24,308 bases of DNA from Oscillospiraceae bacterium (GCA_017408725.1 JAFQUA010000042.1:1-24308); one strand, 5' to 3'. Positions 14,897-22,492 are shown, counted from the first letter of the stretch. Numbers and translations: made by a program. Notes: generated by a model from the letters alone, not told the origin.

Positions 14897-14925
14897 AAAA
14901 CGCCCCTGCTTAGCAGGGGCGTTTT
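14897..14925. terminator. Bidirectional terminator between convergent genes
   Basis: AAAACGCCCCTGC (14897-14909) pairs with GCAGGGGCGTTTT (14913-14925) around TTA. With A runs on the left and T runs on the right it can end transcription of the isomerase (+) and of the phosphoribosyltransferase (-), whose stop is at 14935. Confidence 0.92.
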
Positions 14926-14934
14926 GTATGCGAT

Positions 14935-15489
14935 TCAAGCTTTGATTGTACCGTCGGGGTTGAAGAGGGGAAGCTTTTCTAGATAGATAAGATCATCCCT
15001 GTCCTGTGCGTCACCTTCGGCGAGGATCGCCATACGACCGCAGATGATACCGCCGGTGCGTTCAACCAGCGCTTCCAGTGCGGAAAGACTCTCGCCGGTG
15101 GAGATCACATCGTCCACGATAAGGATTTTCTTGCCCTTCATCATCTCAGCGTCGGCTCCGTCCAGATACAAATGCTGCTCCTTGGCGGTGGTGATGGAAT
15201 GGACGGCAACATCCAGAATATCCCGCATGTAGAGCTTAGGACCTTTTCTTGCCAGGATATACTTGGCGTTGCCTGCCTGGCGGGCCATTTCGTGAGCCAG
15301 AGGAATTCCTTTTGCTTCAGCGGTAATGATGTAGTCATATTCGGGAGCCCGATTGAGAAGCTCTGCGGCACAGGCAACGGTCAGCTCGGGGTCACCAAAA
15401 ATAACGAAGCCGGCAATATACAGATCCTCTGTTACCGGGCAGATGGGCAGATCCCGTGTAATGCCCGCAATGGTCATGCGATGATACAT
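14935..15489 (-). CDS. Phosphoribosyltransferase, adenine-PRT-like
   Basis: This 184-residue type I phosphoribosyltransferase transfers ribose 5-phosphate from PRPP to a nucleobase in purine salvage. The 13-residue PRPP loop is KILIVDDVISTGESLSA (about 121-137), with the two acidic residues and the T-G-E/S turn. Upstream, YDYIITAEAKGIPLAHEMAR is the conserved hood-side strand-helix of APRT-like enzymes, and ARKGPKLYM supplies the flexible-loop start. It resembles adenine PRT most, but regulatory relatives (PurR, xanthine PRT) share these features, so I give no symbol. ATG 15489 follows AAGGAG at about 10 bases; the Met at 15477 is a weaker alternative. It is a single gene with its own strong promoter and no riboswitch seen in the short leader. 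Confidence 0.82.
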   Translation of the reverse strand: MYHRMTIAGITRDLPICPVTEDLYIAGFVIFGDPELTVACAAELLNRAPEYDYIITAEAKGIPLAHEMARQAGNAKYILARKGPKLYMRDILDVAVHSITTAKEQHLYLDGADAEMMKGKKILIVDDVISTGESLSALEALVERTGGIICGRMAILAEGDAQDRDDLIYLEKLPLFNPDGTIKA

Positions 15490-15524
15490 AGATCGTGTGC
15501 TCCTTTTCTAAAATTTCTACTGTT

Positions 15525-15553
15525 ATTATATGGAGATACCTGCCAAAAGTCAA
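15525..15553 (-). promoter_or_regulatory. Sigma-A promoter of the phosphoribosyltransferase
   Basis: On the minus strand TTGACT (15553-15548) and TATAAT (15530-15525) are separated by exactly 17 bases, about 36 bases before the start codon. This leaves a short leader of about 30 bases with the Shine-Dalgarno AAGGAG. Confidence 0.88.
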
Positions 15554-15563
15554 GGGAACATAG

Positions 15564-15595
15564 AAAAAGCCTGCTGCAAAGGCAGCAGGCTTTTT
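15564..15595. terminator. Strong terminator downstream of the histidine kinase
   Basis: AAAAAGCCTGCTGC (15564-15577) pairs with GCAGCAGGCTTTTT (15582-15595) around a 4-base loop. Runs of A and T at both ends make it able to work in either direction. On the minus strand it ends the response-regulator/kinase transcript, and it insulates the phosphoribosyltransferase promoter that begins next to it. Confidence 0.9.
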
Positions 15596-15638
15596 CTATA
15601 AAAGTTGGAAAGAAGAGAGGTAGAAAAGAAATCTACAG

Positions 15639-15675
15639 ATCGAAAGGGCACTCACAGCCAGTACCGTCTTTCGAA
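15639..15675. other. Hairpin in the 3' untranslated region of the kinase operon
   Basis: TCGAAAG (15639-15645) and CTTTCGA (15669-15675) form perfect outer arms; GGCACT and AGTACC extend the stem with one mismatch and a 2-base bulge, leaving a loop CACAGCC. It lies in about 150 bases between the kinase stop (15747) and the terminator at 15564-15595. No T run follows, so it is not a terminator. It could stabilise the transcript or belong to a 3'-UTR-derived RNA. Confidence 0.5.
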
Positions 15676-15746
15676 GTACACTTTACCATCCGGTTTTGAA
15701 CATGCGGTATCGAAAATAAGAACAAAATGCAAAAAAAGTATGAATT

Positions 15747-17810
15747 TTAAATGCTGGGGAAAACCAATGTTACCTTAAACAGATCTCCGTCCACGGTTAG
15801 ATGCATCCTGCCCTTTTGTACCTCCATAAGGCTTGCGGCAATGTTAAGACCAAGACCGCTGCCTTCCGTGTTACGGGAGGAGTCACCCTGCACAAACCGC
15901 TCCATCAGTTCTTCGGGATTGGAATTGAGTTCCTGTCGTGAGATATTTTTCATGGACAGAACTGCCTGAGAATCCGTCCGAAGAAGATCAATATACAAGC
16001 GGGTACCGGGCATGGCATACTTAACGGCATTGGACAAGAGGTTACTCAGCACACGCCATGTCAGCTTTCCGTCTGCAAGGATCGTGACCGGAGCATCGGG
16101 CTGCCGGAAAACCGGTGTCAGATCCACTGCCGCCAGCTTGTCCGAGAATTCGCCCAGGGCCTGATTGACCGTCTCTGCGGCATCAATGGGCACAATCTCA
16201 GCGGATAGATTACCGGTGCTGGCCTTGCTCAGCTCCATCAAATCCTCAATCAATTTTTTCATGCGGGTGGATTGGCGGGAAAGAACATCCAAGTATTCCT
16301 TACCTTCTTTCGCAGAATGGGGCTTTTGCAGCAGGTCAACAAAATTGATGATGGAAGTCAGTGGGGTCTTGATGTCATGAGAGACATTGGTGATCAGCTC
16401 TGTCTTCATCCGTTCGGATTTTGTTTGGCGCTTTGCGGCCAAAACAGCGGCTTCGGACAGCGTGTTTAACTGATTGGCAAAGTCCAGAAAGTTTCCCCGC
16501 AGGTATTTGGTTTGAATCTTATGATTCAGATTGCCCCGGGACATTTTTTGTACACCGGCGAGCAAGATGCCAAAGGAATAGCCACCGTAGCATACGGTGA
16601 TGACAGATGCCGCCAGCGCAATCAAGAATAGCCACCGGAAGAAGGGGCCGCCGGGAGCAAGCAAGGCGGTGACCAAAACAGAGGCGGCCATGCAAAAAGC
16701 AATCAACAGCCATTGCCAGATGACCGGTAACAGCTGCACCAAAGCAGTGATACCTCTAATACAGAACAGGACACCGCGCCAAATCTTTCGGAAGCAGAAT
16801 CCTACAATGCTGTGATGCCACCAATAGGCTTCTTTGACTTTTACCTGTGCAGCCAATGCAAACACAAAACCAATGAATACAACAATGGCAACAAGAATGT
16901 TGATGCTCAGCAGACTCAAATTTCCAAGGTGGGGGCCACTGTACTGTGTCCAGTCCCAAAGGGTACGGAAAAGAGCCAGCAGCCAGTATTCGCAAAAAAT
17001 CAGAATCAATACATAAAGATCCAGCGGCAGCCGATTCAGCCCCCCTGGACGGGTGGTACCGTCTTTGGTTCTGCCTGCTGACCAGCAAAGAAAGCCCATT
17101 CCTGCAGCAAAGAGCAGCAGACCGCAGGCCAGCAGCGCTATGGCACTGTAACGAAGGGGATACAAAGCAGTCAGAATATGGATGGGACTGCTCTCCAATA
17201 CCTCCGGCTGCATGTAGACGGTTACGGTATACTCAGGCGCTTCAAAGAAATAATAGTAATACAAAATGCGGGAAGTGCCTTCCCAAACAGATCTTGTATC
17301 ATAATACAGATATCCCTGGGGAACGACAGTATCTCCAAACGCAGCGCTTCTTTCTGCAGGTTCTGTGGGAGCGGTGATATCAGGGTCGGCAGGGGCGGTA
17401 GCTTCGTTGGGGCTGGAAAGAGAAACGATGGGGTACATTGGGGTAAAGGTATATTTCTTTACAATTGTATGTACGTTCGTTACTTTGGCTTCGGTTAAAA
17501 TGGTATCCCCTTGTCGCAGCTCCAGCGTCCAGAATTCCCGGTCGCCACGGGTGCTGGGGTCTGTATATTCGTCCTGCCGCATGGTATAGGTCAGATTGCT
17601 GTAGTTTTTGACGGCGTAAAGCTCGGCATAGTCACCGGCGATGCTTCTGGCGATGGTGTCGTACTGTTGATCCTGCAGTTCGTCCAGACTGTTAACATAG
17701 AGATCCGCGGATTCGATGGCAACAATACTGGCGCCGCCGATGACAGCAAACATCAAAGAACAGGCGGTAAGAAGAAAAACAACGAATTTAATGACCAGAC
17801 TGTGTTTCAT
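15747..17810 (-). CDS. Sensor histidine kinase with multi-helix membrane domain
   Basis: This 687-residue membrane sensor phosphorylates the response regulator encoded just upstream. Order of parts: first helix about 8-32; an extracellular region of about 180 residues (33-215) with Asp, Pro and Thr-rich stretches; then about five more membrane helices (about 217-243, 263-283, 300-322, 362-384, 392-416); a HAMP-like linker (VQKMSRGNLNHKI); the H-box NVSHDIKTPLTSI with phospho-accepting His478; the N-box LSNLLSNAVKYA (Asn594); and the G-box EGSGLGLNIAASLM. The C-terminal catalytic domain has the usual length. The start overlaps the regulator's stop by four bases. The signal is not evident; the nearest divergent gene is an MscS channel, which might be a target but is not shown to be one. 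Confidence 0.93.
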   Translation of the reverse strand: MKHSLVIKFVVFLLTACSLMFAVIGGASIVAIESADLYVNSLDELQDQQYDTIARSIAGDYAELYAVKNYSNLTYTMRQDEYTDPSTRGDREFWTLELRQGDTILTEAKVTNVHTIVKKYTFTPMYPIVSLSSPNEATAPADPDITAPTEPAERSAAFGDTVVPQGYLYYDTRSVWEGTSRILYYYYFFEAPEYTVTVYMQPEVLESSPIHILTALYPLRYSAIALLACGLLLFAAGMGFLCWSAGRTKDGTTRPGGLNRLPLDLYVLILIFCEYWLLALFRTLWDWTQYSGPHLGNLSLLSINILVAIVVFIGFVFALAAQVKVKEAYWWHHSIVGFCFRKIWRGVLFCIRGITALVQLLPVIWQWLLIAFCMAASVLVTALLAPGGPFFRWLFLIALAASVITVCYGGYSFGILLAGVQKMSRGNLNHKIQTKYLRGNFLDFANQLNTLSEAAVLAAKRQTKSERMKTELITNVSHDIKTPLTSIINFVDLLQKPHSAKEGKEYLDVLSRQSTRMKKLIEDLMELSKASTGNLSAEIVPIDAAETVNQALGEFSDKLAAVDLTPVFRQPDAPVTILADGKLTWRVLSNLLSNAVKYAMPGTRLYIDLLRTDSQAVLSMKNISRQELNSNPEELMERFVQGDSSRNTEGSGLGLNIAASLMEVQKGRMHLTVDGDLFKVTLVFPSI

Positions 17811-18505
17811 CGTCTGCCTCCTTCAATTTTGTAGCCTTGTCCCCATACGACCTTCAGATATCGAGGTTCTGAGGGATTGATCTCGATTTTTTCCCGCAGG
17901 TGGCGAATGTGAACGGCAACGGCACCCTCGCTGCCAAGGGCAGCCTCCTGCCAGACGGCTTCATATAATGCCTTTGTGGAAAAAACCTGTCCCGGATTTT
18001 GCATGAGGGTATGTAATATGCTGTACTCCGTGGGTGTGAGATTTACAGGGTCATCACTTACGGTAACAGATTTGGTGCGGTCGTCCAGCGTAATGTCGCC
18101 AATGGTGATGGTTCCGGCAGTTTCTTCCTGCCGGCTGCCAAGTTTGGCATAGCGGCGCAGCTGAGAACGGACTCTTGCCAGAACTTCCAGCGGAACGAAA
18201 GGCTTGGTGATATAGTCGTCGGCACCGACACTTAGTCCAAGAACCATGTCTTCTGTCTCGGATTTTGCAGTGAGAATGATGATGGGAACATTGGAGATTT
18301 CCCGAATTTTGGCGGTGGCGGTAATGCCGTCCATTTCCGGCATCATCACATCCAGAAGAATCAGGTGGAGGTCTTCTTTGCGGACGATATCCAAAGCCTG
18401 TGTTCCTGTATATGCTTCAAAAAGCTGATATCCCTCCGGAGCCAGATAGATCTTCAGAGCACTTACAATATCCGGTTGATCGTCGCAGATAAGAATGTTA
18501 TACAT
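17807..18505 (-). CDS. OmpR/PhoB-family response regulator
   Basis: This 232-residue two-domain regulator is activated by the downstream kinase. The receiver domain (about 1-118) has the acidic pair Asp8/Asp9 (ICDDQPD), phospho-acceptor Asp52 (LLDVMMPEMDG), Thr79 (IILTAK) and Lys101 (YITKPF). The winged-helix domain (about 130-230) contains VNLTPTEYSILHTLMQNPG, the HIRHLREKI recognition helix and the closing VVWGQGYKIE. Canonical residues are all present. Its start ATG 18505 follows AGGAGG. A TATAAT -10 lies at 18541-18536, and imperfect direct repeats at 18549-18559 and 18572-18582 are a possible autoregulatory binding site. It shares its upstream region with the divergent mscS gene. Confidence 0.96.
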   Translation of the reverse strand: MYNILICDDQPDIVSALKIYLAPEGYQLFEAYTGTQALDIVRKEDLHLILLDVMMPEMDGITATAKIREISNVPIIILTAKSETEDMVLGLSVGADDYITKPFVPLEVLARVRSQLRRYAKLGSRQEETAGTITIGDITLDDRTKSVTVSDDPVNLTPTEYSILHTLMQNPGQVFSTKALYEAVWQEAALGSEGAVAVHIRHLREKIEINPSEPRYLKVVWGQGYKIEGGRR

Positions 18506-18535
18506 AACGGAAACCTCCTTGCTTGTAGCATTCTT

Positions 18536-18582
18536 ATTATAACAGCAGTTTCTTTAAGATGAAAGAGGAACTTTCCTTAAAA
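18536..18582 (-). promoter_or_regulatory. Promoter region of the two-component operon with imperfect direct repeats
   Basis: A perfect TATAAT (18541-18536, minus strand) has no good -35 box at 17 bases (TTTCAT), which suggests activator dependence. Read on the plus strand, TTTCTTTAAGA (18549-18559) and TTTCCTTAAAA (18572-18582) are related 11-base repeats with a 23-base offset, about two helical turns, overlapping the -35 position. OmpR-family regulators usually bind direct repeats. Confidence 0.45.
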
Positions 18583-18597
18583 AGTGCATTATTCGCC

Positions 18598-18626
18598 TTG
18601 ATTCCTGAAATTAAAGAGGATATAAT
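18598..18626 (+). promoter_or_regulatory. Sigma-A promoter of the mscS-like gene
   Basis: TTGATT (18598-18603) and TATAAT (18621-18626) are separated by 17 bases. The ATG of the channel gene is 31 bases after the -10 box, preceded by AGGAGG (18644-18649 region). Confidence 0.85.
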
Positions 18627-18656
18627 GTGAAAAGAAACCAAATAGGAGGTATTTGT

Positions 18657-19472
18657 ATGGATAAATTTCTTGAATCCGTCACCGGTTGGCTGACGGACTT
18701 GGGAACGGGACTGGCGACAAAGATTCTGGCAGCGGTAGTAATCGCCGTAATCGGCTGCCTGCTGATTCGGCTGGTTATGAATCTGCTTGTGAAAGTATTG
18801 GAAAAATCAAAACTGGAGAAGGCTGCATACAGCCTTGTAAAGACATTGGTAAGAACGGCGCTGTATGTGCTTCTGGCGCTGATCGTGGCCTCGTCTTTGG
18901 GTATCGATGTAACCGGTATCGTGGCACTGGCCAGTGTGGCAACGCTGGCGGTATCGCTGGCACTGCAGAATATGCTGGCCAATGTGATCGGCGGCTTTAC
19001 GCTGCTGTACACCCATCCGTTTAAGTCCGGTGACTATGTGGAGATCGCAGGACAGTCCGGAACCGTGACGGAGATCGGAATGTCCTATACCAAGCTCAAC
19101 ACCCCGGACAACAAGATGATCTCCATTCCCAACAGCGCCGTAGTGGCCGCCCAGATCGTTAATTACACAACTATGGGAACCCGTCGGGCAGAGATCACGG
19201 TAACGGCAGCTTACTCTGCTCCTGCAGAAAAGGTGATCGAGACACTGTTGGAAGTTGCGAAGGATGAGCGGATTTTGCAGGAGCCTGCCGCACCCTTTGC
19301 GGCACTGACCGGGTATGGCGAAAGCAGCATTGGCTATGTGCTTCGGTTCTGGGTCAACGGCAGTGACTATTGGGATGTGTATTACAAGGTCAATCGTGAG
19401 ATCAAGGTGGCATTTGACAAAGCAGGCGTAGAGATGACCTATCCTCACCTGAATGTACATCTGGATAAATAA
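18657..19472 (+). CDS. Small-conductance mechanosensitive channel (MscS family)
   Basis: This 271-residue channel releases solutes on sudden osmotic downshift. Three membrane helices are visible at about 20-43, 59-81 and 87-116. The third, pore-lining helix is Ala/Gly-rich and leads into LQNMLANVIGGFTLL, the MscS signature. The beta domain starts at HPFKSGDYVEIAGQSGTVTEIG and includes NTPDNKMISIPNSAV. A C-terminal alpha/beta domain ends with EMTYPHLNVHL. The length matches minimal MscS (E. coli 286). ATG 18657 follows AGGAGG by 8 bases; the GTG at 18627 coincides with the -10 box edge and is rejected. It is a single gene, divergent from the two-component operon. Confidence 0.94.
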   Translation: MDKFLESVTGWLTDLGTGLATKILAAVVIAVIGCLLIRLVMNLLVKVLEKSKLEKAAYSLVKTLVRTALYVLLALIVASSLGIDVTGIVALASVATLAVSLALQNMLANVIGGFTLLYTHPFKSGDYVEIAGQSGTVTEIGMSYTKLNTPDNKMISIPNSAVVAAQIVNYTTMGTRRAEITVTAAYSAPAEKVIETLLEVAKDERILQEPAAPFAALTGYGESSIGYVLRFWVNGSDYWDVYYKVNREIKVAFDKAGVEMTYPHLNVHLDK

Positions 19473-19474
19473 TT

Positions 19475-19504
19475 TTGCATAGACCTAAAAAACCGGGGCA
19501 TAAT
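19475..19504 (+). promoter_or_regulatory. Possible promoter for the noncoding RNA
   Basis: TTGCAT (19475-19480) and CATAAT (19499-19504) are 18 bases apart, immediately after the mscS stop codon. The -10 box matches five of six consensus bases; the -35 box is weak. It would start transcription near 19511, exactly where the paired RNA structure begins. Confidence 0.45.
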
Positions 19505-19510
19505 GAAGTT

Positions 19511-19670
19511 GGACAGAAAAGAGCGGAGCAGGACCGCGACGGCGTGTCAGCACAGCGTACATTTTCTGTCAAGTGTGTCGCCGGAAGCGCAACGGTGTGA
19601 CGCGAAAAAGGCGGATAGGGAACGATCCGCCGGTACATTACGAAAGGGCAGCCGGCAGGCTGCCTTTTTG
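19511..19670 (+). ncRNA. Candidate structured noncoding RNA with its own terminator
   Basis: About 160 bases without a credible ORF can fold into a compact structure. A perfect 9-bp stem GACAGAAAA/TTTTCTGTC (19512-19520 with 19562-19570) encloses a GCGG/CCGC hairpin. A second perfect stem GGCGGAT/ATCCGCC (19610-19616 with 19625-19631) has the loop AGGGAACG. The 3' end is an intrinsic terminator, GGCAGCC/GGCTGCC (19647-19653 with 19658-19664) followed by TTTTT. Further pairings involving GCCGGAAGCGCAACGG are possible. It ends about 90 bases before the dnaD promoter, so it is not a dnaD leader. It lacks the signatures I know for SRP RNA, RNase P RNA and tmRNA. It could instead be the 3' UTR of mscS. 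Confidence 0.6.
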
Positions 19671-19760
19671 CTTGGGGCGCAAAAATGAACGGGACACAAT
19701 ATGCTGTAGGATGCCAAAAAAAGAGTCGGTTTTTGTTGCACTTTCTCCGGTGAAAAACCA

Positions 19761-19789
19761 TTGTACCCGGAAGAAAGCTGTGCTATAAT
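19761..19789 (+). promoter_or_regulatory. Sigma-A promoter of the dnaD-dnaC-HAD operon
   Basis: TTGTAC (19761-19766) and TATAAT (19784-19789) are separated by 17 bases, about 31 bases upstream of the dnaD start. The stretch 19671-19760, between the RNA terminator and this promoter, shows no feature I can support. Confidence 0.85.
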
Positions 19790-19820
19790 AATAACTGACG
19801 AAATATCACGAGGATTGTTT

Positions 19821-20699
19821 ATGAACACAGAGAGCATTCAAATCGATCAGCTGCAGCTGCGAAAACTGCTGGGAGCAGCCAGCGGTGACGCGGCGCTACT
19901 GTATCTGTACATACGCAGCGGAAATACACTGAAGGATGCGCAGAGTGCATTGGGAATTCCCGATGCGCGCTTGAGCTGTGCGGCAGCGACACTGCGGCAA
20001 CTGGGATTATGGCCCGAAGAGCAGAAGCAGCCGGTGCTGATGGGAGAACGCCCCAATTACGGTGAGCAGGATGTACTCAATGCCATGGATACCGATAACG
20101 ATTTCCGGTTGCTTTACGGTGAGGTACAGCGTCTTTTGGGGCGCAGCCTCAATACGGAGGAACTGAAAATATTGCTGTCCTTTGTCCGCTATCTGGGTTT
20201 TCCGGTGGAGGTCATTTCTCTGCTGGTATCTTTCTGCAGAGACCGCGCCCGGCAGAAAGGGAATCTTCGCAATCCCAGCCTGCGAACCATTGAAAAGGAA
20301 GCATACCATTGGGCGGAGCAGGGAATCGATACCCTGGAGGAAGCGGCGGCCTATATCCAGCTTCAGAATGCCCGCAGCAGCCGCCTTTCACGCGTGATGC
20401 AGCTGCTGCAGATCCGGGGAAGAAACCTGACTCCGGCGGAGGAACGGTATGCGTCTTCTTGGCTGGAGATGGGCTTTGATGACGCCGCCATTACCATGGC
20501 TTATGAGCGAACCTGCTTGAATACCGGCGGCATGAATTGGCCGTACATGAATAAGATTCTAAGCAGATGGAATGAAGCGGGCTTCAAGACCGGGGAACAG
20601 ATCCGCTCCGGTGACCGCAAGCAGGAACATAAGACCGGTCAGCGGCAGTTGGATCCGGAAGAAAAAGCAGCTATTGCAAGAATGCTGCGGGAGGAATAA
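19821..20699 (+). CDS. dnaD: DnaD-domain replication initiation protein
   Basis: This 292-residue protein has the architecture of Firmicute DnaD, which helps remodel origin DNA and load the replicative helicase. The N-terminal winged-helix-like part is at about 20-66 (DAALLYLYIRSG to AAATLRQLGLW). Two DnaB_2/DnaD C-terminal-type helical domains follow at about 94-180 and 188-255. The second ends with the family's NWPYMNKILSRWNEAGF motif, the DNA-contacting YxxxIxxxW signature. A charged tail follows. ATG 19821 is preceded by GAGGA at suitable spacing; the frame upstream to 19761 overlaps the promoter. The helicase-loader gene begins 3 bases after its stop, the usual partnership in Clostridia. 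Confidence 0.9.
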   Translation: MNTESIQIDQLQLRKLLGAASGDAALLYLYIRSGNTLKDAQSALGIPDARLSCAAATLRQLGLWPEEQKQPVLMGERPNYGEQDVLNAMDTDNDFRLLYGEVQRLLGRSLNTEELKILLSFVRYLGFPVEVISLLVSFCRDRARQKGNLRNPSLRTIEKEAYHWAEQGIDTLEEAAAYIQLQNARSSRLSRVMQLLQIRGRNLTPAEERYASSWLEMGFDDAAITMAYERTCLNTGGMNWPYMNKILSRWNEAGFKTGEQIRSGDRKQEHKTGQRQLDPEEKAAIARMLREE

Positions 20700-20702
20700 G
20701 AG

Positions 20703-21686
20703 ATGGGATACAGCACAGAAGTGATTAAGCGGGCCAGAGAGCGTCTGGCCCAGGTAAAAGCGGATAGAGAATCGGAAAACCGGCAGCATTTGCAGCAGGC
20801 TTATGCCCGTGTACCCCGTTTGCAGGAGATCGACCGGCAGCTGCGGCAGACCATGGCGTTGGCAGCCCAGGCGGTTTTTGCCAAGGGCGGCGATGCCCGA
20901 GATGCCATGGAGCAGGTTAAGCAGCGGAATCTGGGGCTGCAGCAGGAAAGGGCAGAACTGGTCACCGCGAATTTTGAAGAGGGATTTCTGGACGAGAGTC
21001 CCATCTGTGACCGCTGCGGCGGTTCCGGTTACATAGGAAGCACCATGTGCGAATGCTTGACGGAGCTTTGCCGGCAGGAGCAGAAAAAAGAATTGAGCGT
21101 TTTGAATGTGGGCAAGGAGTCTTTTGAGCAGTTCCGGCTGGACTATTACTCTCAGCAGATCGATCCGGAGCTGGGGGTCAGCATGCGCACGGTGATGGAA
21201 AAGACCTTTAGGACCTGCCGAAGCTATGCCTTGACATTTTCTGAAAAATCTCCCAACCTGCTGTTTTCCGGCGGTACCGGATTAGGAAAGACATTCCTGT
21301 CTGCCTGCATTGCCAGGACGGTGGCAAATAACGGATATTCTGTGGCCTATGAAAGCGCAGCCCACTTGTTCAGTAGGTTGGAACGGGCAAAATTCGGCGG
21401 TGATGAGGAGCAGCGGCAGAATGTTCTGAAATACACCGCTTGCGATCTGCTGATCATCGATGATCTGGGCACCGAAATGGGCGGACAGTTTACAACATCA
21501 GCGCTCTACACACTGGTGAATGACCGGATCCTCAGCGGAAAGCCCACCATTATTTCAACAAATCTGAACACGGAAGAACTGGCAAGACGCTACTCTCCCC
21601 AGATCGCATCCCGGCTGCGGGGAGACTATCTACGGGTAGCTTTTGTAGGCGAGGACATTCGTATTATCAAAAACCGGAGGCTGTAA
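20703..21686 (+). CDS. DnaC/DnaI-type helicase loader ATPase
   Basis: This 327-residue AAA+ protein delivers replicative helicase to the origin. The N-terminal helical part (1-98) is followed by a Cys cluster (CDRCGGSGYIGSTMCEC, Cys102, 105, 116, 118) that probably binds zinc. The AAA+ core has Walker A SGGTGLGKT (189-197), Walker B LLIIDDLG (249-256), the sensor-I-like IISTNLN (283-289) and an arginine-rich box, IASRLRGDY. IstB transposition helpers share the AAA+ core, but the Zn finger, length and location after dnaD favour the chromosomal loader. The Shine-Dalgarno GGGAGGA lies within the end of dnaD. The next gene starts at the base after its stop. Confidence 0.92.
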   Translation: MGYSTEVIKRARERLAQVKADRESENRQHLQQAYARVPRLQEIDRQLRQTMALAAQAVFAKGGDARDAMEQVKQRNLGLQQERAELVTANFEEGFLDESPICDRCGGSGYIGSTMCECLTELCRQEQKKELSVLNVGKESFEQFRLDYYSQQIDPELGVSMRTVMEKTFRTCRSYALTFSEKSPNLLFSGGTGLGKTFLSACIARTVANNGYSVAYESAAHLFSRLERAKFGGDEEQRQNVLKYTACDLLIIDDLGTEMGGQFTTSALYTLVNDRILSGKPTIISTNLNTEELARRYSPQIASRLRGDYLRVAFVGEDIRIIKNRRL

Positions 21687-22349
21687 ATGAAGAAGATTGG
21701 AATATTGTGGGATCTGGACGGTACGCTCCTGGATTCTCTGGAGGATCTTAAGGATTCAGTGAATCATACCTTGCAGCAGTACGGATTGCCGGTGCGGTCG
21801 CTGGATGAGGTTCGCCGCTTTGTGGGCAACGGCGCACGGCGGTTGATTGAGCTATCCATGCCGGGAAAAGAGAATGACCCGGATGTGGATGCTGTGCTGC
21901 GGGATTATCAGGTCTATTATACCACTCACAGCCAGATCAAAACAAAGCCCTATGACGGCGTTTTGGCGGTGCTGGAGGTTTTGGGAAAGAGATATCCTAT
22001 GGCGATTGTCTCCAATAAGCCGGACGATGCGGTAAAGGTGCTTTGCAGTCAGTATTTCCCCGGTGTTTATGCCATGGGAGAAAGCGGGGATTGCCCCAGA
22101 AAGCCGGCGCCGGACATGGTGTTTCGTGCTATGAAGGCTCTGGGGGTGGATGCCTGCGTATATGTGGGCGACAGCGAGGTGGATGTTATAACCGCAGGAA
22201 ACGCCGGAATGCCTTGCCTGAGCGTGTTATGGGGATTCCGGGACAGAAAAATACTCGAGGAAGTTGGCGGTAAGTATTTTTGTGAGGATACCGCAAAGCT
22301 TGCGGAGACCCTTGAGCGCGTGGTTGACCAAGTATATGGCGCTACATAA
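21687..22349 (+). CDS. HAD-family phosphatase, phosphoglycolate-phosphatase-like
   Basis: This 220-residue HAD hydrolase of the Gph/PGMB type removes phosphate from a small cytoplasmic metabolite. Motif I is WDLDGTLLDS (nucleophile Asp9, acid Asp11; a Trp replaces the usual Phe). The helical cap lies between about 15 and 80, motif II is IVSNK, motif III KPAPDMV, and motif IV YVGDSEVDVITAGNAG. The ATG follows the loader's stop codon with no gap, so it is translationally coupled to the primosome operon. The substrate (phosphoglycolate, pyrophosphate or sugar phosphate) cannot be read. A replication role is not implied; this may simply be a conserved order. No terminator is seen before the tRNA promoter. 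Confidence 0.9.
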   Translation: MKKIGILWDLDGTLLDSLEDLKDSVNHTLQQYGLPVRSLDEVRRFVGNGARRLIELSMPGKENDPDVDAVLRDYQVYYTTHSQIKTKPYDGVLAVLEVLGKRYPMAIVSNKPDDAVKVLCSQYFPGVYAMGESGDCPRKPAPDMVFRAMKALGVDACVYVGDSEVDVITAGNAGMPCLSVLWGFRDRKILEEVGGKYFCEDTAKLAETLERVVDQVYGAT

Positions 22350-22360
22350 CCAAGCCGGTC

Positions 22361-22389
22361 TTGACGGAACGCAGAATATATGATACCAT
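22361..22389 (+). promoter_or_regulatory. Promoter of tRNA-Leu
   Basis: TTGACG (22361-22366) and TACCAT (22384-22389) are separated by 17 bases and lie 16 bases before the mature tRNA 5' end. The -10 box is imperfect (4 of 6), so the tRNA may also be read through from the operon upstream. Confidence 0.6.
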
Positions 22390-22405
22390 AAACTGCGTCA
22401 CCGAT

Positions 22406-22492
22406 GCCGGTATGGTGAAATCGGTAGACACAAGGGACTTAAAATCCCTCGCCGTAAAAAGCGTACCGGTTCGAGTCCGGTTACCGGCACCA
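22406..22492 (+). tRNA. tRNA-Leu (anticodon UAA)
   Basis: This is an 87-base class II tRNA with CCA encoded. The acceptor arms GCCGGTA (22406-22412) and TACCGGC (22482-22488) pair perfectly. The anticodon arm GGGAC-TTAAAAT-CCCT gives anticodon TAA (codon UUA). The long variable arm CGCCGTAAAAAGCG is typical of Leu/Ser tRNAs, and the T arm is ACCGG-TTCGAGT-CCGGT. The discriminator base is A, as expected for leucine. It is the likely integration target of the adjacent recombinase, whose gene points toward it. Confidence 0.97.

Noticed and set aside
14141..14938. 265-codon minus-strand open frame
   Set aside because: It lies antisense to the TPI-like gene and runs through the terminator at 14897-14925; no recognisable domain.
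15633..15689. 18-residue Cys-containing peptide on the minus strand (MVKCTSKDGTGCECPFDL)
   Set aside because: It has an attractive composition, but no ribosome binding site, and it lies within the hairpin at 15639-15675; chance is the simpler explanation.
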